A DNA stretch of 64,000 bases from Paenibacillus silagei (GTDB lineage: Bacteria > Bacillota > Bacilli > Paenibacillales > Paenibacillaceae), in contig NZ_JAGGLV010000007.1 of assembly GCF_017874735.1 (NCBI RefSeq), positions 244,658-308,657 on the forward strand, in the 5' to 3' direction. The notes beneath the pieces are model-generated. The model ran no database searches. It saw only the letters and a list, made by a program, of their open reading frames with translations, and was not told the DNA's origin. How positions within the stretch are numbered: the first letter of the stretch is position 1; each line of letters opens with the position of its first letter. Positions 33,018-42,079 of this stretch are shown piece by piece. Made by a program: the position numbers and the translations under genes.

Positions 33018-33911
33018 CTATTTATTGCTGTATTTTTGCAGAACCCCTTTCTTCTCAAACAACAGATAGACGCGGTCCAGAATCGTTGCCAGTTCTGCCC
33101 GGGTAACAGGGGCGAGCGGTCTGTAGTATCCACGGGAATCGGCTGTAATAATCCCTTGGGAGTCCATTGCTGCAATTGCGTATACCGGTAGAAAGGTGAA
33201 ATCACCAATTAGCGAGATAGATCCATTCGGGTATGTATAAAAAATCGCGGGGGAGAGTTCATCCCCTGGTACGTATGTATTCCATCTGTTGCTGGCCTTC
33301 GCTCTTTCTGTATCCATGTATTGATCCATTGCAGTCTGAGTATTGAATTTTTTCAAGGGAATATCCTTGAATTTACTTAACCGCTGGTATAACTCTTTGT
33401 CAGGATCATCGGGATTCGCACCCTTGTCGAAGTCTTCAGCGAATAATTGGTAGAGCATAGACGTGAGCTTGAGTCGTGTCAGCCGGGCTTCAGGCTTGAA
33501 GGTATACTTGCCTGTTGAAGAGTCTTGGGAAATCCCGCCGCCGCTGACCGCAGAGGAATTATATAGCTCGGAGATTTCCTTGTAGGCCCAATGATTCTTG
33601 GGGACATCCTGGTAGCCGGTCACTTTCGGTTCATAGAACAGGGGCGCTACATTGGGGCGGTACTTATCGAACAGCCGGTGCAGCATGACGGTGAACTCGG
33701 CTTTGGTAACCGTTGCTTCAGGTTTAAAGGTGCCGTCGGAATACCCTTTTAGCACATCGTTATCCGTCATGAAAAGAATGGATTCCATCGCCCAGGAATA
33801 TTTCTGCTCGTTGACATCGGAGTACAAGCTTTGCGCACTTGCGGATGAAGACGGGGCAGAGCTGAGAAGCATCATGCTGATGACGGGGAAAAGGATTGTT
33901 TTTTTGAACAT
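33018..33911 (-). CDS. Secreted SLH-domain protein
   Basis: 297 residues. A signal peptide (basic start, hydrophobic core, cleavage likely near SASAQS, about residue 27) is followed almost at once by three SLH-type repeats. The first is clear (YSDVNEQKYSWAMESILFM ... FKPEATVTKAEFTVMLHRLF), the second follows YQDVPKNHWAYKEISELY, and the third includes YRPLAPVTRAELATILDRVY. It is mostly anchor, with little room for another domain, so it may be a small wall-organising protein. AGGAGG precedes the ATG. It is 134 bases downstream of a lipoprotein gene on the same strand. Confidence 0.88.
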   Translation of the reverse strand: MFKKTILFPVISMMLLSSAPSSSASAQSLYSDVNEQKYSWAMESILFMTDNDVLKGYSDGTFKPEATVTKAEFTVMLHRLFDKYRPNVAPLFYEPKVTGYQDVPKNHWAYKEISELYNSSAVSGGGISQDSSTGKYTFKPEARLTRLKLTSMLYQLFAEDFDKGANPDDPDKELYQRLSKFKDIPLKKFNTQTAMDQYMDTERAKASNRWNTYVPGDELSPAIFYTYPNGSISLIGDFTFLPVYAIAAMDSQGIITADSRGYYRPLAPVTRAELATILDRVYLLFEKKGVLQKYSNK

Positions 33912-34045
33912 GGGACCTCCTGATCAATTGAATTCTTATGATGAATGCGGGATCCCTAAGCTCCCTTACCCTAATGAACGGTATCACCATCATTCCTGAA
34001 TTGTCAATAAATACGGGAGGTCCCATGCCGGAGACATAAGGAGGT

Positions 34046-34621
34046 TTACTTGGTTGTAATCTCCGACAACGCCTTGTCCATCTGCGTTTCATTCGATTGT
34101 ACGGCTTCGCTGTCCACAGCATCAATTCCGCGGAAGACATTCTTAGTGTTCTGATAAAAGTCAAAGGCAAACTTCTTAATAGCCTCACCGTCAGGGTGAT
34201 TGCGCTCAACAACAGTAGCCTTGAACAGGTTCGTCAGCATGTATCCGGCATCCTTGCTATGCGCGAGATAATTCCCGGCGGTGTACTCCTCCACGATCTG
34301 GGATTCAAAATCCTTAAGCTCCACAGCCGACGGAGTGTACGATTTCGCCAAAACTTCCGCCGCATCTGCTTTTTGCGTGGCCTCCGTATCCGTAGTCGCG
34401 ATTTGCTGGATCGCAGATTCCCAGTTCACGGACGCCTTCCCGGTGGAGGGTTCAGTGGCTGGTGCTGACGTGGGTTGCACTGCTGTCGGCTGTGCTGTCC
34501 CGGCGGGAGTTGGGGTGGCCTGATTAGCCGGAGTGTTGCAGCCTGCGGTCAGTCCAATGGCACCGCTGAATAGGATGACTAGGGCGAGGGACGACATCTT
34601 TTTATACAAGGGCTTCTTCAT
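34046..34621 (-). CDS. Putative lipoprotein, 191 residues
   Basis: A lipoprotein signal ends in lipobox LTAGC with Cys28. A Thr/Pro/Ala-rich tether follows (about 29-62), then an alpha-helical domain (NWESAIQQIATTDTEATQKA ... NVFRGIDAVDSEAVQ). Not a family I recognise. AGGAACC-type ribosome site before the ATG (GGAGGAACCGCTATG on the coding strand). It should be anchored on the outer face of the membrane. It may be transcribed with the SLH protein downstream. Confidence 0.8.
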   Translation of the reverse strand: MKKPLYKKMSSLALVILFSGAIGLTAGCNTPANQATPTPAGTAQPTAVQPTSAPATEPSTGKASVNWESAIQQIATTDTEATQKADAAEVLAKSYTPSAVELKDFESQIVEEYTAGNYLAHSKDAGYMLTNLFKATVVERNHPDGEAIKKFAFDFYQNTKNVFRGIDAVDSEAVQSNETQMDKALSEITTK

Positions 34622-34810
34622 AGCGGTTCCTCCTGAATCTATCTGATATTCATATACTATATATGTAACCTTGTCCGGACGGATTGAATTTATTCGCTAA
34701 AGTGACTAATAGATATGTATATTTGTCAAGATCGACAAGGTCAAATGATGTAGAATAATAAATTGGATTCTGGTACAATCTTATGTATCACGTTTGAAGG
34801 AGCGGAACTC

Positions 34811-35128
34811 ATGGATAATGATTTGGTGCAGGTATTAAGAGCCGTTATTCGAGAGGAATTGGAGCCTGTTAAGGCGGAATTAGGAACCGTCAACGAGCGT
34901 TTGGATCGAATAGAGACAGAGCAGCAGAACATGAAACAAGATCAGCAGACAATAAAACAAGATCTGCAAACAATGATGCAAGATCAGGAACAGATTAAAC
35001 GTGCTGTGCTGGAAACAAACGAGCGGCTCATCAATGTGGAGTCTTTATTGGAGAATCAGCATAGAATTATCGAACTTCTCTCAGCGCGCTCCATTGAGCA
35101 GGAAGCCAAGCTGAAGCGGATTATATAA
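34811..35128 (+). CDS. Coiled-coil protein of unknown function
   Basis: 105 residues, nearly all amphipathic helix with heptad repeats (VRAVIREELEPVKAELGTV-like start, ERLDRIETEQQNMKQDQQTI, then a second helix RLINVESLLENQHRIIELLS). Several short repeats of KQDQQT/KQDLQT/MQDQEQ. ATG at 34811 has GGAG at good spacing; the frame is open further up without a ribosome site. It resembles small coiled-coil proteins common in Paenibacillus whose role is unknown. Followed by two terminators in series. Confidence 0.75.
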   Translation: MDNDLVQVLRAVIREELEPVKAELGTVNERLDRIETEQQNMKQDQQTIKQDLQTMMQDQEQIKRAVLETNERLINVESLLENQHRIIELLSARSIEQEAKLKRII

Positions 35129-35136
35129 CTATATAC

Positions 35137-35177
35137 ACAGCAAGCCCACGTATCTTGATTTCAAGGCGGGGGCTTTT
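35137..35177 (+). terminator. Terminator after coiled-coil gene
   Basis: GCCCACG and CGGGGGC arms with an inner CTTG/CAAG stem, followed by seven T. Confidence 0.8.
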
Positions 35178-35196
35178 TTTGCGTAAAACAAAAATC

Positions 35197-35218
35197 GAGG
35201 CTCCCTTTCGGGAGCCTC
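35197..35218. terminator. Second terminator in tandem
   Basis: GAGGCTCCC (35197-35205) and GGGAGCCTC (35210-35218), loop TTTC, with TT after and AAAA before. It isolates the rsmD operon from upstream reading. No gene lies between it and rsmD. Confidence 0.88.
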
Positions 35219-35493
35219 TTTCATGGGAGAGGAGAAACCGGACGAAGAGCTTATGGGGAAACGTAAGCCTGCTCCGCGGTTGTCTACGACATTTTGTGAT
35301 GTCGATAATTACAGGATGACCCGGATGCGGGAGTTTTATACATTTGCTTGCGAATATTCTTCTGCTCCGCATTGTGACAAAGTCGGACAATCTTTTTATT
35401 TCATGGAATAATTGTGGTACTATAGGCTTGGACTTATGCCCTGTAACGGCATAGTAATGTAGAGACAAAAGCTAAAAAGCAGGTGGATGATCG

Positions 35494-36102
35494 GTGAGAG
35501 TCATATCGGGAAGTGCAAAAGGCAGGCCGCTTAAAAGTGTTCCAGGCAATGGCACACGGCCTACTACCGATAAAGTGAAGGAAGCGTTATTCAGTATGAT
35601 CGGGCCTTATTTTGAAGGAGGTACGGTGCTTGATTTGTATGCCGGTACCGGAGGCCTGGGAATTGAAGCCCTAAGCAGAGGGATGGAAGCTGCGGTGTTT
35701 GTGGACATGGAGCAGAAGGCGATTGACACGGTGCGTGCCAACCTGAAGGCGGCCCGGCTGGAAGCGCAGGCTGAGGTCTACCGCAATGATGCGGGAAGAG
35801 CGCTTGGTGCACTCGGGAAGCGGGGGAGAGCATTTGATCTTGTTTTTCTGGACCCGCCTTACCGTATGAAGCATGGAGACGAGCTGATGGTTACGCTGGC
35901 GGACAAGCTGCTGCTGAACCCTGATGCAGTGATCGTGCTGGAGCATGAATCGGGGTATACCTATCCCGAGGATATACCGGGGTTCGTGAGAACGAAGCAA
36001 TCTGTCTATGGAGAGGCTACGATTTCTATCTACCGGTATGAAGCTGCTGTTCCAGAGGCTGCCGCAAGCGGCAAGGAGGTTAATGATGAGTCTGCAAATT
36101 AG
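35494..36102 (+). CDS. rsmD: 16S rRNA (guanine966-N2)-methyltransferase
   Basis: 202 residues. Start MRVISGSAKGR, SAM-binding VLDLYAGTGGLGIEALSRG and catalytic FLDPPY (the NPPY variant used by RsmD) are all present. It methylates G966 of 16S rRNA during 30S assembly. GTG start with AGGTGG 9 bases upstream. Its 3' end overlaps coaD by 17 bases, the usual pairing in Firmicutes. Slightly longer than usual at the C terminus (EAAASGKEVNDESAN). Confidence 0.95.
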   Translation: MRVISGSAKGRPLKSVPGNGTRPTTDKVKEALFSMIGPYFEGGTVLDLYAGTGGLGIEALSRGMEAAVFVDMEQKAIDTVRANLKAARLEAQAEVYRNDAGRALGALGKRGRAFDLVFLDPPYRMKHGDELMVTLADKLLLNPDAVIVLEHESGYTYPEDIPGFVRTKQSVYGEATISIYRYEAAVPEAAASGKEVNDESAN

Positions 36103-36604
36103 AAAAGAACGTGTCGCTATCTATCCGGGAACCTTCGATCCGGTTACGCTGGGACATATGGATATTATTCACCGGGCCGCCAAGCAGTTCGACAGGCTGA
36201 TTGTGACGGTGTTGAACAACCTGAGCAAGAATCCGTTGTTCTCGGTCGAGGAACGGACAGAGCTTCTGCGCCAGGCGACAGCGGATATACCGAATGTTGA
36301 AGTGGACAGCTTCCGTGATCTCCTGGTTAACTATCTGAGGCAAAAGGATGCGCAGGTTATTGTCCGGGGAATCCGGACCGTTACGGATTTTGAATATGAG
36401 CTGCAGAATGCTTCCATTAATCATAACCTTGACCCTGAAGCGGAAACTATATTTATGATGACTAATCCGAGATACTCCTACCTTAGCTCCAGTGTGGTGA
36501 AGGAGATTGCCCACTTCGGCGGGAAGGTCTCGGATTTTGTAACCCCTGAGGTGGAGCAGGCCATGAAGCTGAAGTTCAGCCGGATGGACGGCGGCTCGAA
36601 GTAA
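36086..36604 (+). CDS. coaD: Phosphopantetheine adenylyltransferase
   Basis: About 172 residues. Nucleotidyltransferase signature YPGTFDPVTLGHMDII and C-terminal YSYLSSSVVKEIA are family-typical. It joins ATP and 4'-phosphopantetheine to dephospho-CoA, the penultimate step of coenzyme A synthesis in the cytoplasm. Two adjacent ATG codons (36083 and 36086) follow AAGGAGG; the second has the better spacing. The 3' end overlaps convergent ylbJ by 29 bases. Confidence 0.96.
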   Translation: MSLQIRKERVAIYPGTFDPVTLGHMDIIHRAAKQFDRLIVTVLNNLSKNPLFSVEERTELLRQATADIPNVEVDSFRDLLVNYLRQKDAQVIVRGIRTVTDFEYELQNASINHNLDPEAETIFMMTNPRYSYLSSSVVKEIAHFGGKVSDFVTPEVEQAMKLKFSRMDGGSK

Positions 36605-37862
36605 ACAGCTTCACGGCAGCAGACAGCAACAGCAGCAGCATAACAAGCAGAGTCTGAAGTCCCAGGATCTGTGGGGCCAGAGTCCATATTCTCAGCGAAG
36701 TGCCTATGTCTTGCAGCTGTACGGCCGGGGGTGAGCCGGCTAGAACCGGCAGCACCGCAGACTGAATATGGAGCAGCGGTGTCCACAGCAGGAGCGTGAA
36801 CGCAAAGGCAAATAGTCCATGCAGCAGCCTGACTGCGGTGAACGGAAGGAAGCGGACATTCGCTGCCTTCAGCACAGTCAGTGCCTGGAGCTGGGCGCAA
36901 ATGCCGCTCCAGGCCAATCCGGCCGACAGCAGTGCCGGGCCAAGAAGACCGCCTATTAGAAAACCTTCAAGTCCTGCTGCGGCTGAAGTCATTGACCGGG
37001 CCCCGAGATGAATCTCAAGCATGCTTGCTGTAACCAGATTCGGCAGCCATGGCAACAGTCTGGTAACAATACTTACAACAACTGCGAACATAATCATATA
37101 GCCGCCTATAATCATCAGGCTCTGTACGGCGGAGGATACGGATTCACCGAGCACCTTGCCGAAGCCCCGTCCATCCCTTGAACGGGCATCCGCTGCTGCC
37201 TGATGGATACGCCGTGGCAAGGATGCTTTTTTGCTGCGGGGGCGGCTGCCCGTCAGGCTGGAATCACTTTCTTGCGGAACTTGCGGAAGAGCTTGCGGAA
37301 GCGGAATAGGTGAGCTTATCTTACGGGAGCCATTGAAGCAGGCGGATAGAATACCTGCGGCTATCCCTGACAGCCAGTGGATGGCCAGCAGGGCATACCC
37401 GGCGGCTGGACTATGCAGGAAGGCTGTCCCGACTACAATAAGCAATGTGACCGGACTGGCATAATGCACGATAGCCGCCAGCCGTCCGGCCTCCTTGTCC
37501 GTAATGTCCCCCTGCTTGTGCAGCTGCATCACTCCTCCGGCTGCTGCCGGGAAGCCGGCGGTAAGGCCGAGCACCAGCGTCCAGCCGCCCGTCCCGGGAA
37601 GCCGGAAGCACCGCTTCATCAGCGGCTCCAGCAGGACGCCGATACCATGCACGAAGCCGGATGCGCTCAGCATCTCTGAGAGGATCAGGAAGGGCAGCAG
37701 CGCCGGAAAGACCAGGGTCCACCAGAGCGTAAGGCCCGTAAGTGAAGCCTTGAATGAGGCTTCAGGTGCTATGATTATTGCTATAGCTAGCAGAATGGCT
37801 GCAGCCCCGGGTATAAATGGAGCTGAACCCGACAGGAAGCGTCTGGATCTAAAGTTTATCAT
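36576..37862 (-). CDS. ylbJ: Sporulation integral membrane protein YlbJ
   Basis: About 428 residues with around eight to ten membrane helices and the nucleoside-recognition/GATE fold. Recognisable blocks are LTLWWTLVFPALLPFLILSEML, TAGFPAAAGGVMQLHKQGDI, and PVTLLIVVGTAFLHSP. In B. subtilis ylbJ is a sigmaE-dependent gene needed for heat-resistant spores. A hydrophilic loop (about 205-260) carries many Ser/Arg residues. ATG at 37862 has GAGGGG upstream; the longer frame lacks a ribosome site. The gene is transcribed against coaD with overlapping 3' ends. Confidence 0.9.
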   Translation of the reverse strand: MINFRSRRFLSGSAPFIPGAAAILLAIAIIIAPEASFKASLTGLTLWWTLVFPALLPFLILSEMLSASGFVHGIGVLLEPLMKRCFRLPGTGGWTLVLGLTAGFPAAAGGVMQLHKQGDITDKEAGRLAAIVHYASPVTLLIVVGTAFLHSPAAGYALLAIHWLSGIAAGILSACFNGSRKISSPIPLPQALPQVPQESDSSLTGSRPRSKKASLPRRIHQAAADARSRDGRGFGKVLGESVSSAVQSLMIIGGYMIMFAVVVSIVTRLLPWLPNLVTASMLEIHLGARSMTSAAAGLEGFLIGGLLGPALLSAGLAWSGICAQLQALTVLKAANVRFLPFTAVRLLHGLFAFAFTLLLWTPLLHIQSAVLPVLAGSPPAVQLQDIGTSLRIWTLAPQILGLQTLLVMLLLLLSAAVKLFTSSRRPSG

Positions 37863-38021
37863 TAGAGTTATCCCCTCTTCATAGCTTAGGACATGGGCAG
37901 ATCTTGTTATCAATTTATGCAGGGGAGACAACCATCATGCCACAGCCGGAGTGAAGCTCCAGGCTAAGGTACCACATTCTAAGTGCCGGGGCATCATCCG
38001 CAGGAAAGAAGGGGAAGAGAC

Positions 38022-39062
38022 TTGAGGCAGTACAAACGCCGGGTAGGCATCCGCGCTTCAGCCTATTTATTTTCATTCGTGGTCATTCTCTATGTTGTCG
38101 TCTTTATGAACACGCCTTACATTGTATATCAGCCGGGCAGCGCCTCCGAGGTGGCACCGATGATCAAGGTTGAGAATGCCGATCCGCAGGAGCAAGGAAC
38201 CTTCATGATGACCACGGTCTCTGCAAGCTATGCGAATGTGGCTCTTCTAATCGCCTCTGTGTTCAACTCGAATGCCGAGGTAGTATTGAAAGAAACCCGC
38301 CTGCAGGATAAGACAGAGCAGGAGTATGCGGCGGAGCAGGTGTTCTATATGAATAGTTCACAGTCCTATGCTGTGCAGGCAGCCTATCATGCGGCAGGTG
38401 TACCTTATGAGGATGTCGTGGATTATCTGTATGTGTTCTCGGTACCAGAGACTGCTAATCAGGACCGGTTCAAGCCGGGGGACAAAATCATCAGTGTAGG
38501 CGGACAAAAGGCAGCCGATCCGGCCGCGCTGTCCAAATTGCTGTCGGTTCATCAGATTGGAGATAGCGTGGAGGTATCGCTCCAGCGTGATGGCAAAGAG
38601 ATCAAGGAGCAGGTCAAGCTGGTGGGGGTCAAGGATAAAGAAGCTGCGGTTGCCCGGCCGGGCTTCGGCGTCGTTATTGGTGCGGTTCAAAAAGTGGAGC
38701 CTAAGCAGGAAGGCAAAGCCGTCAGCTTCGTGGATACTAACGTGGGCGGACCCTCTGCCGGTCTGATGTTCACCATGGAAATCTACAACCGGCTTACGCC
38801 AGGGGATCTCACTAAGGGCCGGAAGGTAGCAGGCACGGGTACGATAGATCCCGAGGGGAACGTGGGGCCAATCGGCGGAGTGAAGCATAAGATTGTAGCG
38901 GCCGATCGCAAGGGAGCGGAGATCTTCTTCGTTCCGCTTAAGAACTACGACGAAGCCAAGGCAAAAGCGGATCAGATCGGCACGAATATGAAGCTGGTTC
39001 CTGTCTCAACCCTACCCGATGCCCTGAAATACATGGAGGAGCTGCCGGTCATCAAATCCTGA
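38022..39062 (+). CDS. ylbL: PDZ-Lon-type serine protease YlbL (SepM-like)
   Basis: About 346 residues. An N-terminal membrane helix (ASAYLFSFVVILYVVVFMN) is followed by a PDZ domain (GDKIISVGGQKAADPAALSKL). A C-terminal Lon-protease domain carries the Ser-Lys dyad: GGPSAGLMFTMEI and GGVKHKIVAA. Anchored in the membrane with the protease outside; B. subtilis YlbL degrades the division inhibitor YneA. TTG at 38022 follows GAAGGGGAAGAG, which is better than the GTG at 37983. It overlaps tmcAL by 11 bases tail to tail. Confidence 0.92.
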   Translation: MRQYKRRVGIRASAYLFSFVVILYVVVFMNTPYIVYQPGSASEVAPMIKVENADPQEQGTFMMTTVSASYANVALLIASVFNSNAEVVLKETRLQDKTEQEYAAEQVFYMNSSQSYAVQAAYHAAGVPYEDVVDYLYVFSVPETANQDRFKPGDKIISVGGQKAADPAALSKLLSVHQIGDSVEVSLQRDGKEIKEQVKLVGVKDKEAAVARPGFGVVIGAVQKVEPKQEGKAVSFVDTNVGGPSAGLMFTMEIYNRLTPGDLTKGRKVAGTGTIDPEGNVGPIGGVKHKIVAADRKGAEIFFVPLKNYDEAKAKADQIGTNMKLVPVSTLPDALKYMEELPVIKS

Positions 39063-40290
39063 CCGGCGGCTCAAGATAATCACTGTACAGATCGCTGCGC
39101 AGCGGGTCGGCATAAGCCCCGGCGAACACGGCAGCCGCCTGGAGGTCCCGCTCCAGCATGGGATGGGTGCACCGGGCCGGGCTTGTAATCACCGGAAGCG
39201 CCGCTGTCTGCTTCATCTGCTTCAGCAGCTCCCGGCCGCTCTCGCGGAAGCCAAGAACTCTTATATAGCCGGGACCCCGGGAGAGAACGGAGGGGGACAG
39301 CTCTGTTTTGCTGTGGTTCAACAGGGTGTGAAGCAGCAGACGCTGGAGCCGGGTAAGGGTATACCGTCTGCTCTTAAGCTCCTGCAGCAGACCGCCGACT
39401 GTGAACTTATCCAGCTGGCGCATGCTTCGGAGCAGCCGGTTCTCCAGGCCCTCGTTCATATCCTGCACTGTGTGCAGCTCCGCAGCGGAGCGCGTATAGA
39501 GCACATGGCGCAGCGGCCCGGCGAAGTCTTCTAGCCCTACCGGGCCCCGGCCTGCGTCACGCTCCCGCTCCAGGATCGACAGGGCGTACTCCGGCATGTA
39601 AGCCGCCGGTGATCCGCCCTCCTGCAGCAGCCTGCGGATGGCTGTTGCACTGGCAATGGCCGACCCGCCCTCCAGCGGGTCGTGGAAGCCCGCGCCGGTA
39701 CGCGGCACGGTCAAGGGCCTGATCGCGCTGCCCAGCCGCCGCAGCGCGATCAGGTAGTGCAGGCCGAGGCTGTTGTTGGGCTGCCGCAATATACTTTCGG
39801 CATCTTCCGGTTTCTCCTCTCCCAGGAAAGAGGCCTTCCAGGCCGCCGCCGCCGCTGCGCTGTAGGCGGCGGGGAATCCCGCGCCCTCAGAGAGGCGCGC
39901 GCGGATCTCCTCCTTAAGCGCGCTGCTCTCTTCGGCCAGGAAGCCGGCCAGAGGGAGCAGTGCGCCCAAAGTGCCTGCTTCGGAGCCGAAGCACAGGCTG
40001 TCGACGACGCCGGTCGCCTCCAGCAGGGACACCGCTCCGAAGGCGAACCATTCCGCTGGCTGGACGGCGTACGCCACCGGCAGCTCAATGACCAGATCGG
40101 CGCCCATGTGCAGCGCCATCTCGGTACGGGCGCGCTTGCTGACCGCCGCCGGCTCGCCGCGCTGGGTGAACGGTCCGCTCATAATGACAACGGAGCGGTC
40201 CGCTCCCGATATTCTTTTGGCCTCGGTGAAATGATGGACATGCCCGTTATGTAAAGGGTTATATTCGGCTATAATACCTACAGTTGCCAC
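39052..40290 (-). CDS. tmcAL: tRNA(Met) cytidine acetate ligase TmcAL
   Basis: 412 residues (YlbM). The start VGIIAEYNPLHNGHVHH contains the HxGH nucleotidyltransferase motif, and SGPFTQRGEPA and ADLVIELPVAYAVQPAEWFA are family blocks. It activates acetate as acetyl-AMP and transfers it to N4 of the wobble cytidine of elongator tRNA-Met. The gene is GC-rich with Ala/Gly-rich stretches in the middle. Divergent from ylbN, with the ylbN promoter in the gap. Confidence 0.94.
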   Translation of the reverse strand: MATVGIIAEYNPLHNGHVHHFTEAKRISGADRSVVIMSGPFTQRGEPAAVSKRARTEMALHMGADLVIELPVAYAVQPAEWFAFGAVSLLEATGVVDSLCFGSEAGTLGALLPLAGFLAEESSALKEEIRARLSEGAGFPAAYSAAAAAAWKASFLGEEKPEDAESILRQPNNSLGLHYLIALRRLGSAIRPLTVPRTGAGFHDPLEGGSAIASATAIRRLLQEGGSPAAYMPEYALSILERERDAGRGPVGLEDFAGPLRHVLYTRSAAELHTVQDMNEGLENRLLRSMRQLDKFTVGGLLQELKSRRYTLTRLQRLLLHTLLNHSKTELSPSVLSRGPGYIRVLGFRESGRELLKQMKQTAALPVITSPARCTHPMLERDLQAAAVFAGAYADPLRSDLYSDYLEPPVRI

Positions 40291-40405
40291 AGTTGCTTCA
40301 CGCCCTATTCGTAGGATATCCGACGATTCAGATTCCGGATTCAGTGCTTAACTTAGGTATATCATAAATTGTCTCCGCCCTTGAAACAATATAAAGGGAA
40401 AATGG

Positions 40406-40435
40406 TTGACAAACTCAGGGAATAATAGGTATAAT
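40406..40435 (+). promoter_or_regulatory. Promoter of ylbN-rpmF
   Basis: TTGACA (40406-40411), an 18-base spacer and TATAAT (40430-40435): both hexamers are exact sigmaA consensus. Confidence 0.9.
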
Positions 40436-40462
40436 AAATTTTGTTTGTTTGGAGTGATAAGA

Positions 40463-40984
40463 ATGAACATTCACTTTCGCAAATTAGCGAATGCCGACGA
40501 GCCTCTGGTCCTCCACGAAGTTGTGGATGTCAGCGGGGTTGTCACAGGGCGCAAGGATATACTTGCTGTTGCACCACTCTCAGTAGACCTTAAAGCGCTG
40601 CCCGCGGGAACCGATAGTGTGAACGTGGTGGGAACACTGAACGGAGAAGTGGACATGTTATGTTCACGTTGTCTCGGTGAGGTCAAGAGTAAGCTGAATA
40701 TTCCTTTCGCTGAGACCTTCAAGTGGCTTAAGCAGCCAATTCTTCCGGAAGATGAAGATGAGGAACTCATTTACATCAAAGATGAGATTGTGGATCTTAT
40801 CCCGTATGTGGAAGAAAATTTCGTACTGCACTTACCGGATTCGGTATTGTGCAAGGCAGACTGTCTTGGTCTTTGTCAGAAATGCGGACAGAACTTGAAC
40901 GAAGGCACCTGCAGTTGCGACAACACAGTGATCGATCCAAGACTCGCTGCGTTGAAAGGATTCTTTACCAAGCAAGATGACTAA
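40463..40984 (+). CDS. ylbN: YceD-family protein (DUF177), YlbN
   Basis: 173 residues. The conserved central Cys pair ([10 protein letters not shown]) and a second Cys-rich patch ([13 protein letters not shown] ... CSC) suggest metal binding. Plant and bacterial relatives are linked to 23S rRNA processing, and the gene nearly always precedes rpmF as here. Start ATG at 40463 with GGAG upstream. It shares the strong promoter with rpmF. Confidence 0.93.
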   Translation: MNIHFRKLANADEPLVLHEVVDVSGVVTGRKDILAVAPLSVDLKALPAGTDSVNVVGTLNGEVDMLCSRCLGEVKSKLNIPFAETFKWLKQPILPEDEDEELIYIKDEIVDLIPYVEENFVLHLPDSVLCKADCLGLCQKCGQNLNEGTCSCDNTVIDPRLAALKGFFTKQDD

Positions 40985-41034
40985 GAACAAATCCCGAGGA
41001 ATTGGGTTACAACAAAATCAGGAGGTGTCTAACA

Positions 41035-41208
41035 ATGGCAGTACCACAACGCAGAACGTCCAAGACTCGCCGTGACAAGCGTCGTACTCACTTTAAACTG
41101 GTTGTTCCAGGTATGGTGAAATGCGAACAATGCGGAGAGCTGAAGCTTGCTCACCACGTATGTAAAGTTTGCGGAACATACAAAGCAAGAGAAATCATCA
41201 AACAATAG
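41035..41208 (+). CDS. rpmF: 50S ribosomal protein L32
   Basis: 57 residues: [20 protein letters not shown], then two CxxC motifs (CEQC and CKVC) that bind zinc. A canonical zinc-containing L32. AGGAGG precedes the ATG. Co-transcribed with ylbN; a terminator follows. Confidence 0.98.
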   Translation: MAVPQRRTSKTRRDKRRTHFKLVVPGMVKCEQCGELKLAHHVCKVCGTYKAREIIKQ

Positions 41209-41222
41209 TTTGCACATAAGAG

Positions 41223-41250
41223 TAGCACTTCATCTGCCGGTGGAGTGCTA
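41223..41250 (+). terminator. Terminator after rpmF
   Basis: TAGCACT (41223-41229) and AGTGCTA (41244-41250), then TTTTT. Confidence 0.88.
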
Positions 41251-41353
41251 TTTTTATGTGAAAATAAAGCTGGGGCAGAGCTTATATGCCTTGCGCTGCG
41301 CGGGTTTTCAGGCGCTTTTCAAGCCAAAGCTTTATTTTTGCGCCGGCATGCTT

Positions 41354-41381
41354 TATACTACATATTAGTACCTGGTTCTAA
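41354..41381 (+). promoter_or_regulatory. fapR promoter -10 and FapR operator
   Basis: TATACT (41354-41359) is followed by TTAGTACCTGGTTCTAA (41365-41381), a close match to the FapR palindrome. FapR should repress its own fatty-acid operon here, and malonyl-CoA should release it. Confidence 0.9.
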
Positions 41382-41468
41382 TTGGTAAGGTAGAACAGAG
41401 AGATATGATTATAGCGGCCACTCTTACGGGCCGGAAAGCTGCACATCAGGCCTGTGCCGGGAGGTGAG

Positions 41469-41482
41469 CCGCTATCGAGCGG
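41469..41482 (+). promoter_or_regulatory. Hairpin between ribosome site and fapR start codon
   Basis: GGGAGGTG (41459-41466) is 16 bases from the ATG, too far for normal initiation. The intervening CCGCT-ATCG-AGCGG (41469-41482) can fold and abuts the ATG, bringing the two close together. Confidence 0.55.
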
Positions 41483-42079
41483 ATGTCCAAGAAGGAACGT
41501 CAGCAGCAGCTGCTGGCTATAATAGAAGGGAACCCGTTTGTAACGGACCGGGAATTGACCCGCCAGCTGAAGGTGAGTATCCAGACGATCCGGCTGGACC
41601 GGCTGGAGCTGGGGATTCCCGAGCTGCGTGAGCGGATGAAGCAGATGGCGGAGCATTCCTATGATCAGGTGCGTTCCCTGCCAGCTGATGAAGTGGTCGG
41701 TGATATTGTGGATCTGCAGCTGGACAAGAGCGGGATTTCGATCTTCGAGATCCGCGATGAGCATGTGTTCTCCCGCAACGGGATTGCCCGTGGCCACTAC
41801 GTCTTCGGCCAGGCGAATTCGCTGGCAGTAGCCATAATTAATGATGAGATTGCCTTAACGGCTTCGGCCGACATCCGGTTTGTGCGCATGGTCCGGCTGG
41901 GTGAGAAATGCATTGCCAAGGCGCAGGTGCGCTCACTTGCGGGCCGGAACGGCAAGGCTGAAGTGGATGTATTTACATATGTCGGAGAAGAGCTGGTATT
42001 TCAAGGCCATTTTATAGTGTATCGTTCAGCAACTGAAGAGTACAGCGAAGGGGGAAACCGGAGTGCGGATCGCCATTGA
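41483..42079 (+). CDS. fapR: Fatty-acid biosynthesis repressor FapR
   Basis: 198 residues. The N-terminal helix-turn-helix (NPFVTDRELTRQLKVSIQTIRLDRLELGIPELRERM) and C-terminal hotdog thioesterase-like domain that binds malonyl-CoA (GHYVFGQANSLAVAIIN) are typical. It represses fap regulon genes when malonyl-CoA is low. The FapR operator lies 100 bases upstream. The frame's preceding stop overlaps the ribosome site, so ATG at 41483 is the only reasonable start, despite its odd spacing. It overlaps plsX by 17 bases. Confidence 0.96.
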   Translation: MSKKERQQQLLAIIEGNPFVTDRELTRQLKVSIQTIRLDRLELGIPELRERMKQMAEHSYDQVRSLPADEVVGDIVDLQLDKSGISIFEIRDEHVFSRNGIARGHYVFGQANSLAVAIINDEIALTASADIRFVRMVRLGEKCIAKAQVRSLAGRNGKAEVDVFTYVGEELVFQGHFIVYRSATEEYSEGGNRSADRH

